From assembly GCF_000550785.1 (NCBI RefSeq), contig NZ_CP004350.1, forward strand, positions 1,282,009 to 1,346,008: DNA of 64,000 nt, written 5' to 3'. The position numbers and the translations under genes are program-made. The stretch comes from Corynebacterium casei LMG S-19264 (GTDB lineage Bacteria > Actinomycetota > Actinomycetes > Mycobacteriales > Mycobacteriaceae). How positions within the stretch are numbered: the first letter of the stretch is position 1; every line of letters begins with the position of its first letter. Below are positions 50,104-60,944 of this stretch, piece by piece. The notes under the pieces were generated by a model that saw nothing but the letters and a program-made list of their open reading frames with translations, ran no database searches and was not told the DNA's origin.

Positions 50104-52965
50104 GTGGCAGGTAAGCTACGCGTTCATGAGCTGGCGAAACAGCTCGGAATTACCAGTAAAGAACTACTCACTTCGCTCAAGGAGCAGGGTGAATTTGTAA
50201 AGACCGCATCATCCACCATCGAACCACCTGTGGTGAAGAAGATGCGTGCTCATTATGAAGCACAGGGCGTCGGCGGCGACAATGCTGAGGCCCCAGCTAA
50301 GGGTGACTCGGCTAAGAAGCCAGCGGCACCAAAGTCTGCACCTGCAAAGCCAGGCGCAGCAAAACCAGGTGCTCCAAAGCCTGGCGCTGCTAAACCAGCT
50401 CCAGCTAAGCCTGAATCCAAGCCAGCACCGGCAGCAGCTAAGAAGGCTGCTCCGAAGCCGGCCGCTCAGGCAGCTCCAAAGCCAGGCACTCCAAAGCCTG
50501 CTGCTGCGAAGCAAGAAGCACCAAAGACCGACGCAGGCAAGCCGGGCGCACCAAAGCCTGGTACTCCGAAGCCGGGCGCACAAAAGGCAAATGCACCAAA
50601 GCCTGGTTCTCCGAAGCCAGGTGCTGAGGGTGGCGACAAGCCAACCCCACGCTCCATGCCTAAGCCAGGCGGCTCCCGCCGCGTTGCGAACAACCCATTT
50701 TCTTCCGGTGGCGGTTCAGGCGATCGTCCTTCACCTCGCCCAGGTGGAGCAAAGGGTCCTCGCCAGAAGCCACAGGGTGGCAACAAGCGCGAGGGCGGCC
50801 GTCCAGATAACCGCGAGCGCGATAACAAGCCGCAGTCTGGTGGCCAGGGTGGCGGACGTCGTCCATCACCAGCAATGATGCCTTCACATCCAAACCCAGC
50901 AGCAATGCCTCAAAAGGCAGCAGCTGGCGGAGGACGTGGCCGTGGCGGGCGCCCAGGCGCCGGCGGCGGTCAAGGTGGCCAGGGTGGCAACGCTCCGGGC
51001 GGTTTCCGCAGTGGTCCAGGTGGCCGCGGCGGACGTCGCGGTGGCACCGCTGGTGCATTCGGCCGTCCAGGCGGCGCACCACGTCGTGGTAAGAAGTCGA
51101 AGCGTCAGAAGAGGAATGAGTACGAAGAGCTACGCGCACCAAACGTAGTTGGTGGCGTACGCTTTCCAGACGGCAAGGGCGAATCCATTCGTCTGCGTCG
51201 TGGCGCATCCCTGTCTGACTTCGCCGAGAAGATCGGTGCGGATCCAGCAGCATTGGTACAGGCACTGTTTAACCTCGGTGAAATGGTGACCGCTACTGCA
51301 TCTGTTTCGGAAGAAACCTTGCAGCTGCTCGGTGCTGAGGTCAACTACGACGTTCAGGTTGTGTCCCCAGAGGACGAAGACCGTGAGCTGCTCGAGTCCT
51401 TCGACTTGCAGTTCGGTGATGATGAAGGTTCAGAGGAAGACCTCGCGAAGCGTCCTCCTGTTGTCACCGTCATGGGTCACGTCGACCACGGTAAGACTCG
51501 TCTGTTGGACACCATCCGTAAGACGAATGAAGGCGCTGGCGAGGCCGGCGGCATTACCCAGGGCATTGGTGCATACCAGACCCAGGTCGATGTCGATGGT
51601 GGCGAGCGCACCGTAACCTTCCTGGATACCCCAGGTCACGAGGCGTTTACCGCAATGCGTGCCCGTGGTGCAAAGTCCACCGACTTGGCAATCCTGGTTG
51701 TCGCAGCAGACGACGGCGTTATGCCACAGACTGTTGAGGCAATTAACCACGCCAAGGCAGCGGACATCCCAGTTGTGGTTGCAGTCAACAAGGTTGATAA
51801 GCCAGAGGCTGCTCCGGACAAGATCCGTGGCCAGCTCACTGAGTACGGTCTGGTTCCTGAAGAATACGGTGGCGACACCATGTTCGTGGACATCTCCGCT
51901 AAGGCGGGCACCAACATTGATGCCCTGCTCGAGGCTGTTGTTCTGACCGCTGATGCGGCACTGGAGCTGACTGCTAACCCAGACATGCATGCACAGGGTG
52001 TTTCCATTGAAGCTCACCTGGACCGCGGTCGTGGCCCAGTGGCAACGGTTATTGTTCAGCGCGGTACCTTGCGTATCGGTGACTCCATCGTTGTCGGTGA
52101 CGCGTTTGGTCGCGTTCGTCGTATGCTCGACGAATTCGGTCAGGACGTCTCTGAGGCTGGACCTTCCCGTCCAGTCCAGGTGCATGGTCTGAACGGTGTT
52201 CCAGGCGCTGGCGACAACTTGCTCGTTGTTGAAGATGACCGTGTTGCACGTCAGATCGCAGCTCAGCGAGATGCACGTAAGCGTTCCGCAATGCAGGCTA
52301 AGTCCCGCAAGCGTGTCTCCCTCGAGGATCTGGATGCAGTATTGAAGGAGACTTCGACTCTTAACCTCATCCTCAAGGGCGACAACGCCGGTTCTGTTGA
52401 AGCACTGGAAGACGCTCTGCTTGAGGTTGAGATTGATGACGAGGTACAGCTCAACATCATCGACCGTGGCGTTGGTGCGGTTACCCAGACCAACGTCTCC
52501 TTGGCTGCAGCTTCCGACGCTGTCATCATTGCCTTCAACGTTCGCGCTGAAGGTAAGGCAACCGAGGAGGCTAATGCCGAAGGTGTTGACGTTCGCTACT
52601 ACACCGTCATCTACCGTGCTATCGAAGAAGTTGAGCAGGCACTCAAGGGCATGCTCAAGCCAACCTACGAAGAGCGCGACACCGGTGTGGCAGAGATCCG
52701 TGCCCTGTTCAAGTCCTCCGCTATCGGTACCATCGCAGGTTGTATGGTCACCGAGGGCAAGGTCAAGCGCAACGGCAAGGTTCGCATTGTCCGCGACGGC
52801 AACGTCATCGTTTCCGATTCCAAGATTGTTTCCTTGCGTCATGAGAAGGACGACGCAAACGAAATCAATGCTGGCTACGAGTGCGGTATGGTCTTGGCCT
52901 ACCCAGACATTCAGGTAGGCGACTTGATTCAGGCATACGAGGAAGTTGAAGTACCACGTACCTAA
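50104..52965 (+). CDS. infB: Translation initiation factor IF-2
   Basis: A 953-aa GTPase that places fMet-tRNA on the 30S. The N-terminal IF2 helix domain ([20 protein letters not shown]) is followed by a long Ala/Pro/Lys/Gly low-complexity region (about 55-190), a Gly/Arg-rich segment (about 195-340), and the IF2_N domain (about 360-410). The G domain has [11 protein letters not shown] (about residue 455), DTPGHEAF (about 508) and NKVDKP (about 562); domains II-IV follow, ending in [19 protein letters not shown]. The start is GTG after AAGAGGA. A strong terminator follows the stop. Confidence 0.98.
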   Translation: MAGKLRVHELAKQLGITSKELLTSLKEQGEFVKTASSTIEPPVVKKMRAHYEAQGVGGDNAEAPAKGDSAKKPAAPKSAPAKPGAAKPGAPKPGAAKPAPAKPESKPAPAAAKKAAPKPAAQAAPKPGTPKPAAAKQEAPKTDAGKPGAPKPGTPKPGAQKANAPKPGSPKPGAEGGDKPTPRSMPKPGGSRRVANNPFSSGGGSGDRPSPRPGGAKGPRQKPQGGNKREGGRPDNRERDNKPQSGGQGGGRRPSPAMMPSHPNPAAMPQKAAAGGGRGRGGRPGAGGGQGGQGGNAPGGFRSGPGGRGGRRGGTAGAFGRPGGAPRRGKKSKRQKRNEYEELRAPNVVGGVRFPDGKGESIRLRRGASLSDFAEKIGADPAALVQALFNLGEMVTATASVSEETLQLLGAEVNYDVQVVSPEDEDRELLESFDLQFGDDEGSEEDLAKRPPVVTVMGHVDHGKTRLLDTIRKTNEGAGEAGGITQGIGAYQTQVDVDGGERTVTFLDTPGHEAFTAMRARGAKSTDLAILVVAADDGVMPQTVEAINHAKAADIPVVVAVNKVDKPEAAPDKIRGQLTEYGLVPEEYGGDTMFVDISAKAGTNIDALLEAVVLTADAALELTANPDMHAQGVSIEAHLDRGRGPVATVIVQRGTLRIGDSIVVGDAFGRVRRMLDEFGQDVSEAGPSRPVQVHGLNGVPGAGDNLLVVEDDRVARQIAAQRDARKRSAMQAKSRKRVSLEDLDAVLKETSTLNLILKGDNAGSVEALEDALLEVEIDDEVQLNIIDRGVGAVTQTNVSLAAASDAVIIAFNVRAEGKATEEANAEGVDVRYYTVIYRAIEEVEQALKGMLKPTYEERDTGVAEIRALFKSSAIGTIAGCMVTEGKVKRNGKVRIVRDGNVIVSDSKIVSLRHEKDDANEINAGYECGMVLAYPDIQVGDLIQAYEEVEVPRT
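50335..50640 (+). repeat. Degenerate PKPGA-type repeats within infB
   Basis: About 100 codons built from variants of (A/P)-K-P-G-(A/T/S)-x-K, such as [20 protein letters not shown] and [11 protein letters not shown]. Synonymous codons vary between copies, so DNA-level repeats are imperfect. It encodes a disordered basic linker. Confidence 0.75.
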
Positions 52966-53015
52966 TCAGGTAGTAATTGTGAGTAGTTAGCTCTGCTCAC
53001 TACTGGAAAAGTTGA

Positions 53016-53044
53016 AGAAGCCGGGCCTTGTGCCCGGCTTCTTT
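53016..53044 (+). terminator. infB terminator
   Basis: A perfect 11-bp stem AGAAGCCGGGC/GCCCGGCTTCT with a CTTGT loop is followed by TT. Confidence 0.82.
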
Positions 53045-53129
53045 AGCCCTTAAGCAAGTGTTTTCGATTCCTAGGAAATGAACTAGGATTGTTCAGAGTT
53101 TTAAAAAAGTAGAAGAAAGGGCGAATACC

Positions 53130-53564
53130 ATGGCTGACCATGCACGCGCGGCCCGGATGGCAAAGCGCATTCAGACTATTGTGGCAAGCGCTATCGAACG
53201 CGAAATTAAAGACCGCAGGCTTGAACTAGTCACAGTTACCGACGCCCGCGTGACTGGCGACCTGCATGACGCGACTGTGTTCTACACGGTTCGCGGCGTA
53301 GATATTGATTCGGAGCCAGACCTGGATCAGGCTGCCGAGGCACTCAACCGTGCCAAGGGCCAGCTGCGCAAGATCATGGGCGATCAGTTGCAGGTTCGTT
53401 TCACCCCAACGCTGTCTTTTGAGTTTGACGCGGTTCCAGAAGCATCTGCCCACATGGAAGAGCTGCTCGCACGTGCCCGTGCACGTGATGAGGAACTGGC
53501 AAAGCTCAAGGAGAACGCGAAGCCAGCCGGCGAAGCGAATCCTTATAAGACGGATGCGGAATAG
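53130..53564 (+). CDS. rbfA: Ribosome-binding factor A
   Basis: A 144-aa KH-fold protein needed for 16S 5'-end maturation and cold adaptation. The motif [20 protein letters not shown], then [20 protein letters not shown] and FYTVRG, with the C-terminal [20 protein letters not shown], matches the family; a charged tail extends it. It has its own ribosome-binding site (AAAGG) and sits after the infB terminator, so it probably also has its own promoter. The DHH gene follows 9 nt later. Confidence 0.96.
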   Translation: MADHARAARMAKRIQTIVASAIEREIKDRRLELVTVTDARVTGDLHDATVFYTVRGVDIDSEPDLDQAAEALNRAKGQLRKIMGDQLQVRFTPTLSFEFDAVPEASAHMEELLARARARDEELAKLKENAKPAGEANPYKTDAE

Positions 53565-53572
53565 AACTGGCA

Positions 53573-54544
53573 ATGTCCCAACAGTCCTCAATTTCCCAAG
53601 TGGTGGGAGCACTCCAGGAAGCTGACTCCGTGTGCATCGTGGCGCACCTGCGCCCAGATGCTGACGCGCTAGGTTCGGTGGCCACGCTGCGTCTTGCGCT
53701 GGAGCAGCTAGGTAAAAAGACGCGCTGCGTGATTGGCCAAGATTGGCCTATTTCGGAGAATCTTTTCACCATTCCTGGCACGGACACCGTGGAGACTGCA
53801 ACCTCCTTGCCGCAAGGTTATGACCTTTATGTCACGGTGGATTGTGGCTCACTGGATCGCACTGGGGTCTTGGCGCCAGATTTGGCCAAGATGATTCGCC
53901 GCGGAAACGTGGTCTGCATTGACCACCACGCGTCGAATCCTGGCTTTGGCAACATCAACCTGGTCGTCGCAGGTTGTGAGTCCACGACCACGGTATTGAA
54001 ATCGGTGCTGGAGGAGCTCGGCGTGACCATCAACCATGACATCGCGCATGCGATGTACGCCGGATTGGTTACGGATACGGGCAGTTTCCGCTGGGGTTCA
54101 CCTCGAATGCATACCTTGGCTTCGGAGCTCATGGAATTTGAGCTGGACACCAAGCAGATCTCCGTGGATCTATTGGATTCCACCACCGCTGAGGACTTGC
54201 AGATGCTGGGCAGGGTGCTTGCCGATGTCCAGATTGTCCCTGCTGGTAACCACACCATTGCTGTGCTTTATGGTCGTTATGATGTGATTTCTGGCCATTC
54301 AGATTCTGCTGTTGAGACCATGGTGGACTTTGTCCGCGCATTGGACGGCACCGATATGGGCGTGGTGTTCAAGGAACAGGTGCCAGGGTATTGGGCAGTG
54401 TCGTTGCGCTCTAATGACGTGAACTGCGCCCAGGTCGCTGCGCGTCTTGGTGGCGGCGGACATGTGCCTGCTGCTGGTTATTCGACGCAGGGTGAGCCAG
54501 AAGAAATTATTGCGGAACTAGTGAATATCGTTGACAAGCTCTAA
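53573..54544 (+). CDS. DHH phosphoesterase (NrnA-like oligoribonuclease/pAp phosphatase)
   Basis: A 323-aa two-domain DHH-DHHA1 protein. Metal motifs: AHLRPDADALGSVA, VTVDCGSLDRTG, the DHH motif CIDHHASNPGFG, and GLVTDTGSFRWGS. The C-terminal DHHA1 has LGGGGHVPAAG. NrnA degrades nanoRNA and cyclic dinucleotide products (pGpG, pApA) and 3',5'-pAp. Actinobacterial homologues also act as c-di-AMP phosphodiesterases. It lies between rbfA (9 nt) and the MATE gene (14-nt overlap), a common actinobacterial order. Confidence 0.93.
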   Translation: MSQQSSISQVVGALQEADSVCIVAHLRPDADALGSVATLRLALEQLGKKTRCVIGQDWPISENLFTIPGTDTVETATSLPQGYDLYVTVDCGSLDRTGVLAPDLAKMIRRGNVVCIDHHASNPGFGNINLVVAGCESTTTVLKSVLEELGVTINHDIAHAMYAGLVTDTGSFRWGSPRMHTLASELMEFELDTKQISVDLLDSTTAEDLQMLGRVLADVQIVPAGNHTIAVLYGRYDVISGHSDSAVETMVDFVRALDGTDMGVVFKEQVPGYWAVSLRSNDVNCAQVAARLGGGGHVPAAGYSTQGEPEEIIAELVNIVDKL

Positions 54545-55841
54545 CAGCAACTCCGCCGAGCATGTTTCTGCCCGGAAGGTATTTGGCCTCGCGCTGCCAG
54601 CACTCGGTGTGCTGGCAGCCATGCCTTTGTATCTGCTGCTGGATACAGCAGTGGTGGGTCGCCTTGGTGCGGAACAGCTCGCGGCACTTGGTGCCGCTGC
54701 GGCGGTGCAGTCAGTGGTGACCACCCAGTTGACGTTCTTGTCTTATGGCACCACGGCGCGCTCTTCGCGGTTGTTCGGATCCGGTAAGAAGGACGAGGCA
54801 GTCGCTGAAGGCGTGCAAGCGACGTACGTCGCGCTGATAGTCGGCTTCGCGCTGGCTTGTGTGATGTGGTTTTTCGGCGGACAGATAGCGCTGTGGATGA
54901 CTGGCAATCCAGAGACTGCAGAACTCACAGCCGCCTGGTTGCACGTGGCGGCCCTTGCTATTCCCATAACCTTGGTGGAGATGGCCGGCAACGGCTGGTT
55001 GCGTGGTATTCAAGATACTAAGAAGCCACTGTATTTCACACTAGCTGGATTGATTCCAGGTGCCATCGCCGTCCCCATCTTCGTGCATTTTTGGGGATTG
55101 GTCGGCTCCGCCTGGGCCAACGTGCTGGGCATGGGCATTATCGCAGTGCTCTTTTTGCTGGAGTTGAAAAAGCAACACACAGTCTCGTGGCGTTTGCGCC
55201 CGAGTGTTATCAAACGCCAACTGGTCCTGGGTAGAGACTTGATTATCCGCTCTGCCAGCCTGCAAGTGGCTTTTCTTTCTGCTGCAGCAGTCGCAGCGCG
55301 CTTTGGCACGTCTCCTTTGGCCGCGCACCAAGTTATGTTGCAAATCTGGAACTTCCTCACGCTCGTGCTGGATTCCCTTGCCATTGCTGCGCAAACGCTT
55401 ATCGGTGCGGCTTTGGGCGCGAAGTCCGTTGATACGGCACGCAGTGCCGGACAAAAAATCATTGGTTATTCGGTGATCTTTTCTGGAGGACTCGCAGCGG
55501 TATTTGCGCTCGGCGCTGCTTTTATCCCGCGCATCTTCACCAATGATGAAGCAGTGCTAGAAGCCATGCGGATTCCGTGGTGGATCATGATTGCGATGAT
55601 TGTTGCCGGTGGTGTTCTCTTCGCCATCGACGGAGTCCTGCTTGGCGCGGGAGATGCGGCGTTCTTGCGCACGATTACCGTTGGCTCCGTCATCGTCGGC
55701 TTCTTGCCAGGCATCTTGATCGCCTACTTCCTAGACTTAGGATTGGCGGGAATCTGGTGTGGTTTGGCAGCCTTTATCGGACTGCGCACCATTGCCGTGG
55801 TCTTCCGCTTCTATTCCATGCGTTGGGCGGTTGTGGGCTAA
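54531..55841 (+). CDS. MATE family efflux transporter (DinF-like)
   Basis: A 436-aa membrane protein with 12 helices in two homologous halves. First half: ALPALGVLAAMPLYLLLDTA, VVGRLGAEQLAALGAAAAV, QLTFLSYGTTARSSRLFGSG. Second half: SLQVAFLSAAAVAARFGTSP, LAAHQVMLQIWNFLTLVLDS, LAIAAQTLIGAALG. This is the DinF branch, exchanging Na+ or H+ for organic cations or oxidised metabolites. The start is probably the TTG at 54531, overlapping the DHH gene by 14 nt; no strong Shine-Dalgarno sequence is seen. It is the last gene of the operon. Confidence 0.9.
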   Translation: MTSSNSNSAEHVSARKVFGLALPALGVLAAMPLYLLLDTAVVGRLGAEQLAALGAAAAVQSVVTTQLTFLSYGTTARSSRLFGSGKKDEAVAEGVQATYVALIVGFALACVMWFFGGQIALWMTGNPETAELTAAWLHVAALAIPITLVEMAGNGWLRGIQDTKKPLYFTLAGLIPGAIAVPIFVHFWGLVGSAWANVLGMGIIAVLFLLELKKQHTVSWRLRPSVIKRQLVLGRDLIIRSASLQVAFLSAAAVAARFGTSPLAAHQVMLQIWNFLTLVLDSLAIAAQTLIGAALGAKSVDTARSAGQKIIGYSVIFSGGLAAVFALGAAFIPRIFTNDEAVLEAMRIPWWIMIAMIVAGGVLFAIDGVLLGAGDAAFLRTITVGSVIVGFLPGILIAYFLDLGLAGIWCGLAAFIGLRTIAVVFRFYSMRWAVVG

Positions 55842-55934
55842 CGCTTGTGCCGCGGCGCGCGATAGACCTTAGAGAAACAAGCGACTGCTAAAGTCTCAGT
55901 AGTTACAACATGACCGAGCACTAGGGGTAAATAC

Positions 55935-56756
55935 ATGGCTGGAAAGGCATCGCACACGACACTGTGGGCGGTCTCCGACCTGCATGCTGCGGTCAAGGCC
56001 AATAACGGCAGAATTGATGACATCCAACCGCAACACCCGTCTGACTGGTTGATTGTTGCAGGCGACGTTGCAGAACGCACTGACTTAGTGGTGCAAGTGC
56101 TCAAGAAGCTGCGTTCTCGTTTCGCCAAAGTCATTTGGGTGCCGGGCAACCATGAGCTGTTCTCGCGCTCCACAGACCGCTATCAAGGCCGCGACAAGTA
56201 CAACCAATTGGTTGAAGGCTGCCGCGAAATCGACGTGGATACTCCGGAAGACCCTTTTCCAGTATTCAACGGCGTCACGATCGCGCCATTGTTTACCCTG
56301 TATGACTATTCTTTCCGCGCGCCAGGAACCACGGTGGAACAGGCGATTATGGCCGCCGCTGAGCGCCAGATCATGATGACAGATGAGATTGCCATTGCGC
56401 CGTTCGTGGATGTGCGCGCGTGGTGCTGGGACCGGCTGGCTTATTCCATCAAGCGTTTGTCGCGTATTTCAGGGCCAACAATCTTGATTAATCATTGGCC
56501 CTTGGTACAGGAACCGACGCTGAAAATGCGCTGGGCGGAAATTGGCTTGTGGTGCGGTTCTAGGCATACACGCCAATGGCCGACACGATATAACGCACAA
56601 GCTGTTATATATGGCCACCTACACATGCCTTCTGTAGATAAGATTGATGGGGTAGACCATATCGAGGTTTCACTTGGATACCCGCGTGAGTGGATGGCGC
56701 ATGAAGGTAAACAATTGTGGCCATACCCTGTGATGACGATGGGGGAGGAGAAGTGA
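55935..56756 (+). CDS. Metallophosphoesterase, PptH-like phosphopantetheinyl hydrolase
   Basis: A 273-aa calcineurin-like phosphoesterase. Metal motifs: TLWAVSDLHA (D-x-H), LIVAGDVAE (GD), WVPGNHELF (GNHE), LINHWPL (His) and VIYGHLHMPS (GHxH), all intact. It directly precedes pptT, with an overlap in the ribosome-binding region. The mycobacterial homologue in the same position (Rv2795c, PptH) hydrolyses phosphopantetheine off acyl carrier proteins, opposing PptT. That role is inferred here from motifs and neighbourhood. AGGGG precedes the ATG; TAAAGT at 55889-55894 may be the -10. Confidence 0.88.
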   Translation: MAGKASHTTLWAVSDLHAAVKANNGRIDDIQPQHPSDWLIVAGDVAERTDLVVQVLKKLRSRFAKVIWVPGNHELFSRSTDRYQGRDKYNQLVEGCREIDVDTPEDPFPVFNGVTIAPLFTLYDYSFRAPGTTVEQAIMAAAERQIMMTDEIAIAPFVDVRAWCWDRLAYSIKRLSRISGPTILINHWPLVQEPTLKMRWAEIGLWCGSRHTRQWPTRYNAQAVIYGHLHMPSVDKIDGVDHIEVSLGYPREWMAHEGKQLWPYPVMTMGEEK

Positions 56757-56758
56757 TC

Positions 56759-57445
56759 ATGCTAGAGCCCTCCCTCTTTCCCGATGTCGCCCGCTTTTGT
56801 TACGTAAAAACCGGCACCGAAGGCTTCGACCTCGTCAACTTCCAGAATTTGCATCCCCTGGAGCAATCCCTTGTTTCACATTCAGTGGAAGTCCGCAAGG
56901 CAGAATTTGGTGATGCTCGTTGGTGCGCCCACGAAGCACTTCGGGAACTAGGTTATATAGGCGCAGACCCCATTTTGCGCGGGGAACGTGGGATGCCACT
57001 GTGGCCGGAAGGGTTTACCGGCTCATTGACGCACACCACTGGATTTAGAGCAGCCGTGGTAGCGCCGACAAAGAAGGTTTTGTCGCTCGGGCTCGATGCT
57101 GAAAAGGCAGAACCTTTGCCCGAAGGCGTGTTGTCCATGATTGCGCGCTCAGGCGAGATTCCACAGATCAATCGCCTCCGCGAAGCGGGCATTCCCTATG
57201 CAGATAGATTGCTGTTTTGCGCAAAGGAAGCAACCTATAAAGCGTGGTTCCCCATGACTCATCGCTGGCTAGGTTTTGACCAGGCGGAGATTGATATCCG
57301 CGAAGATGGCACTTTGATTTCTTATCTCTTGGTGCGCCCAACCCCAGTGCCATTCATTTGCGGCCGTTGGATGGTCCAAGACGGATATGTCCTCGTGGCC
57401 ACCACCGTAGAAGAAGGCATTGGCCACGAGCGCCTGGCCTACTAA
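56759..57445 (+). CDS. pptT: 4'-phosphopantetheinyl transferase PptT
   Basis: Sfp-type transferase (228 aa) that loads CoA-derived phosphopantetheine on carrier proteins of fatty acid, mycolic acid and siderophore synthesis; essential in mycolate-bearing bacteria. Motifs: GERGMPLWPEGFTGSLTHTT (substrate/CoA), GLDAEKAEPLPEGVLSM (metal Asp and Glu) and LLFCAKEATYKAWFPMTHRW (KEAxYK). I start at ATG 56759, 8-9 nt after GGAGGAG and giving the usual length; GTG at 56753 is an alternative. It lies 2 nt past the pptH stop. Confidence 0.95.
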   Translation: MLEPSLFPDVARFCYVKTGTEGFDLVNFQNLHPLEQSLVSHSVEVRKAEFGDARWCAHEALRELGYIGADPILRGERGMPLWPEGFTGSLTHTTGFRAAVVAPTKKVLSLGLDAEKAEPLPEGVLSMIARSGEIPQINRLREAGIPYADRLLFCAKEATYKAWFPMTHRWLGFDQAEIDIREDGTLISYLLVRPTPVPFICGRWMVQDGYVLVATTVEEGIGHERLAY

Positions 57446-57470
57446 GGCCAGTATTTCAGAGCTTCGAGGT

Positions 57471-58334
57471 CTAGAGAGTCGAAGGATGCGCGACGAAGAC
57501 GGTTGCTAGACGCCTGCCCTGTTCTTTGATCAATGCAACGGAGCGGCCATCCGGTCCAACGGCAGCGTGAGTTCCTTTGAGCCCACGTGGCTCTAACCAT
57601 TGGCCCATGGCAAGCTTGGCTGCTTCTTCTTCGGTGACATCGAGGCGTGGGTAGCAACGCACAAGTGCCTCATCGAGAGTGAGGGAGAGCTGTAGGTTGT
57701 CGATCGGGGAGGCATCGGCAAGCAAAAATGGCCCAACCGCCGTGCGCCGCAGGGCGGTGAGATGCCCACCCACACCCAGGCTATCGCCTAAATCACGAGC
57801 CAACGAGCGAATATAGGTACCCGATGAACACTCAACGGTGACATCAAACTCGCGTGGTTCGGTACGGCTGGCATTGACATCGAAGCGGCTAACTGTCACC
57901 GGACGGGCAGGGATATCAACCTCCTCGCCGTCACGTACACGCTGGTAGGCGCGTTTGCCGTCAATTTTAATGGCGCTGACCTTCGCTGGCTTTTGCATGA
58001 TATCGCCGGTTAACTTCTTAATTTCTGCCAAAGCTTGCTCATCAGTGATGTGCTCAGCAGAGGTCTGGTTAATGACTTCTCCCTCAAAGTCATCGGTGGT
58101 GGTGGAAGCACCCAAACGAATGGTGGCGTCATAGGCTTTGGTGGCTGCAACCATGTGCGCCAAAAACTTAGTGCCGCGTTCAATACCCAGGATCAAAACA
58201 CCCGTGGCCATGGGATCTAGGGTGCCGGCGTGGCCGACTTTGCGGGTGCCAAACTCCCTTCGTATGCGGGCGACAACGTCATGAGAAGTCATGCCGGCCG
58301 GTTTATCCACAACAACAAGTCCTGAGTCAGTCAT
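57471..58334 (-). CDS. truB: tRNA pseudouridine55 synthase TruB
   Basis: Makes pseudouridine 55 in the T-loop of tRNAs (287 aa). Motifs: VVVDKPAGMTSHDVVARIRR, KVGHAGTLDPMATGVLILGI (catalytic Asp in GTLDPMATG), GDIMQKPAKVSAIKIDGKRA and YQRVRDGEEV, CSSGTYIRSLARDLGDSLGV. A PUA-like C-terminal domain follows. In many bacteria truB follows rbfA; here it is on the opposite strand and divergent from ribF. The -10 TAGACT lies 8 nt before the ATG. Confidence 0.96.
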   Translation of the reverse strand: MTDSGLVVVDKPAGMTSHDVVARIRREFGTRKVGHAGTLDPMATGVLILGIERGTKFLAHMVAATKAYDATIRLGASTTTDDFEGEVINQTSAEHITDEQALAEIKKLTGDIMQKPAKVSAIKIDGKRAYQRVRDGEEVDIPARPVTVSRFDVNASRTEPREFDVTVECSSGTYIRSLARDLGDSLGVGGHLTALRRTAVGPFLLADASPIDNLQLSLTLDEALVRCYPRLDVTEEEAAKLAMGQWLEPRGLKGTHAAVGPDGRSVALIKEQGRRLATVFVAHPSTL

Positions 58335-58342
58335 GAGGCCAT

Positions 58343-58348
58343 AGTCTA
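58343..58348 (-). promoter_or_regulatory. -10 box of truB (leaderless start)
   Basis: TAGACT on the minus strand lies 8 nt before the ATG at 58334. Confidence 0.5.
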
Positions 58349-58366
58349 ATCTGCAGCCAAATGATC

Positions 58367-58372
58367 TAGCAT
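58367..58372 (+). promoter_or_regulatory. -10 box of ribF (leaderless start)
   Basis: TAGCAT lies 7 nt before the GTG at 58380. There is no Shine-Dalgarno sequence. Confidence 0.5.
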
Positions 58373-58376
58373 GTAA

Positions 58377-59396
<1,020 letters not shown>

Positions 59397-59402
59397 ACGC
59401 CC

Positions 59403-60323
59403 ATGAAAATGATTCTGGACCTCGATACCGGCATTGATGACGCATTTGCACTGGCTTATGCCATTGCCCACCCCGACATTGAACTCATTGGTGTCACCGG
59501 AACTTATGGCAACGTGACTATCGAGCAAGGCATGGCAAATACCCGGGCCTTGCTGAAACTGCTGGGACAGCCGGATATTCCGGTCTATGCCGGCGTGGAA
59601 ATTGAAGGGTTTGTGGTCTCTGAAGCTTCCGCCCGCATTCATGGCACCAACGGCGTTGGGGAAGTAAATATCGCTACGGATAATGCTGAGTCCGCTGGCG
59701 AGGCCGTGGACTTTCTCATCGAATCTGCTGCGAAGTACGGCGAGGACCTAGTTGTTGTGCCCACCGGCGCGCAAACCACCACCGCCAAAGCTCTGGAAAA
59801 AGATGAGGCCTTGCGCGGGATTCGCATGGTTACCATGGGTGGTGCACTGACTGTGCCGGGCAACGTTTCACCGGCTGCTGAGGCAAATATCTCCCAGGAT
59901 CCAGTTTCTTCCAATTCCGTCTACCAGCTCGCTGAAGATATGACTATGGTGGGCTTAGACGTCACCATGCAAACCCAGCTGACTCGGGCTGAGGCAGACT
60001 CCTGGCGCGGTACTGCGGCGGGAGATGCCTTTGCGGATATGGCTGGCTATTACATCGACGCTTATCAAGAAAACAATCCTCACATGGATGGCTGCGCGCT
60101 GCATGACCCGCTAGCTGTTGCCGTGGCCGTAGATCCTGACCTCGTGGATTGTTTGATTCTGCCGCTTCAAGTTGACACCGAAGGCCCGACGGTAGGGCGC
60201 ACCATTGGACGCTGGGATGGTTCCGAGGTTGAAACCCGCGTTGCCGTGGGTGTGGACGTGGATGCGTTCGTGCCTGATTTCATCGATAAGCTTGGGCAAC
60301 TATTTGCCCGTTTGGCTCAGTAA
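59403..60323 (+). CDS. Inosine-uridine preferring nucleoside hydrolase family protein
   Basis: A 306-aa Ca-dependent nucleoside N-ribohydrolase. The N-terminal signature ILDLDTGIDDAFALAYAI supplies the Asp cluster (DxDxGxDD); GVTGTYGNVTIEQ and MVTMGGALTVPGNVSPAAE follow; C-terminal GCALHDPLAVAVAVDP has the His-Asp pair of the active site. It hydrolyses purine and/or pyrimidine ribonucleosides in salvage; the preference cannot be read here. It lies 6 nt after ribF. A small hairpin CTGCG-GTT-CGCAG (60351-60363) lies downstream in the rpsO leader. Confidence 0.92.
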   Translation: MKMILDLDTGIDDAFALAYAIAHPDIELIGVTGTYGNVTIEQGMANTRALLKLLGQPDIPVYAGVEIEGFVVSEASARIHGTNGVGEVNIATDNAESAGEAVDFLIESAAKYGEDLVVVPTGAQTTTAKALEKDEALRGIRMVTMGGALTVPGNVSPAAEANISQDPVSSNSVYQLAEDMTMVGLDVTMQTQLTRAEADSWRGTAAGDAFADMAGYYIDAYQENNPHMDGCALHDPLAVAVAVDPDLVDCLILPLQVDTEGPTVGRTIGRWDGSEVETRVAVGVDVDAFVPDFIDKLGQLFARLAQ

Positions 60324-60432
60324 AGGGTAATGTTGGACATCGCTTTGTGACTGCGGTTCGCAGCAGTTGCTTAGTAGCAGCTCCTAGCTGTTTGATTTAA
60401 TGCGGACTGAAATATTAACAGGAGAAAATCTC

Positions 60433-60702
60433 ATGGCATTGAGCGCTGAGAAGAAGTCTGAAATCCTCAAGGAATACGGCCTCCACGAGACCGACACCGG
60501 TTCTCCAGAGGCACAGGTCGCAATGCTGACCTCCCGTATCAACACCTTGACCGAGCACCTGAAGTTCCACAAGCACGATCACCACTCTCGTCGTGGTCTG
60601 CTGCTTATGGTTGGTCGTCGTCGTGGTCTGCTGAAGTACCTGGCAGCTAACAACGTTGACCGCTACCGTGACCTGATCTCCCGTCTGGGTCTGCGTCGCT
60701 AA
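60433..60702 (+). CDS. rpsO: 30S ribosomal protein S15
   Basis: An 89-aa primary-binding protein of the 16S central domain. It reads [20 protein letters not shown] and contains [50 protein letters not shown], all diagnostic. The ATG at 60433 has ACAGGAGA upstream; an in-frame start at 60400 is less likely. A perfect 15-bp terminator separates it from pnp. Confidence 0.98.
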   Translation: MALSAEKKSEILKEYGLHETDTGSPEAQVAMLTSRINTLTEHLKFHKHDHHSRRGLLLMVGRRRGLLKYLAANNVDRYRDLISRLGLRR

Positions 60703-60737
60703 GCCTCAATTGGGTTGCTTAAGCTTTTAAAGCTTTT

Positions 60738-60790
60738 AACTAACGCCGCTGCTTGTTTTAACGAACTCGCAGCGGCGTTAGTTTATGTTT
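60738..60790 (+). terminator. rpsO terminator
   Basis: A perfect 15-bp stem AACTAACGCCGCTGC/GCAGCGGCGTTAGTT is followed by TATGTTTT. Pnp processing may compete here, as in the rpsO-pnp arrangement of other bacteria. Confidence 0.88.
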
Positions 60791-60845
60791 TGCCCCACAT
60801 TGTCAAATCTAGTGGACTGGCAGTGTGTACGAGCTGGGAGTTTGG

Positions 60846-60851
60846 TAGACT
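60846..60851 (+). promoter_or_regulatory. Possible -10 of pnp
   Basis: TAGACT lies about 94 nt upstream of the pnp ATG. No clear -35 is seen. The implied leader contains a small TACGT/ACGTA inverted repeat. Confidence 0.35.
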
Positions 60852-60944
60852 ATGGAGCGTCGTACGTGCAAAAATACGTAAATGAACAATTCTGATGGCG
60901 ACATCGATGATCGCCAGATACTCTACGAAGGAGATCCTCTCTTT

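Noticed and set aside
51430-52842. A 470-codon open frame antisense to infB, and a 442-codon one antisense to pnp (61761-63089)
   Set aside because: They mirror the codon bias of strongly conserved genes on the other strand. They have no family motifs and no ribosome-binding sites.
58303-58311. Perfect TTATCCACA DnaA box
   Set aside because: It lies inside truB, where the codons for the conserved VVDKPAG motif (minus strand) produce it. It is a single copy without partner boxes.
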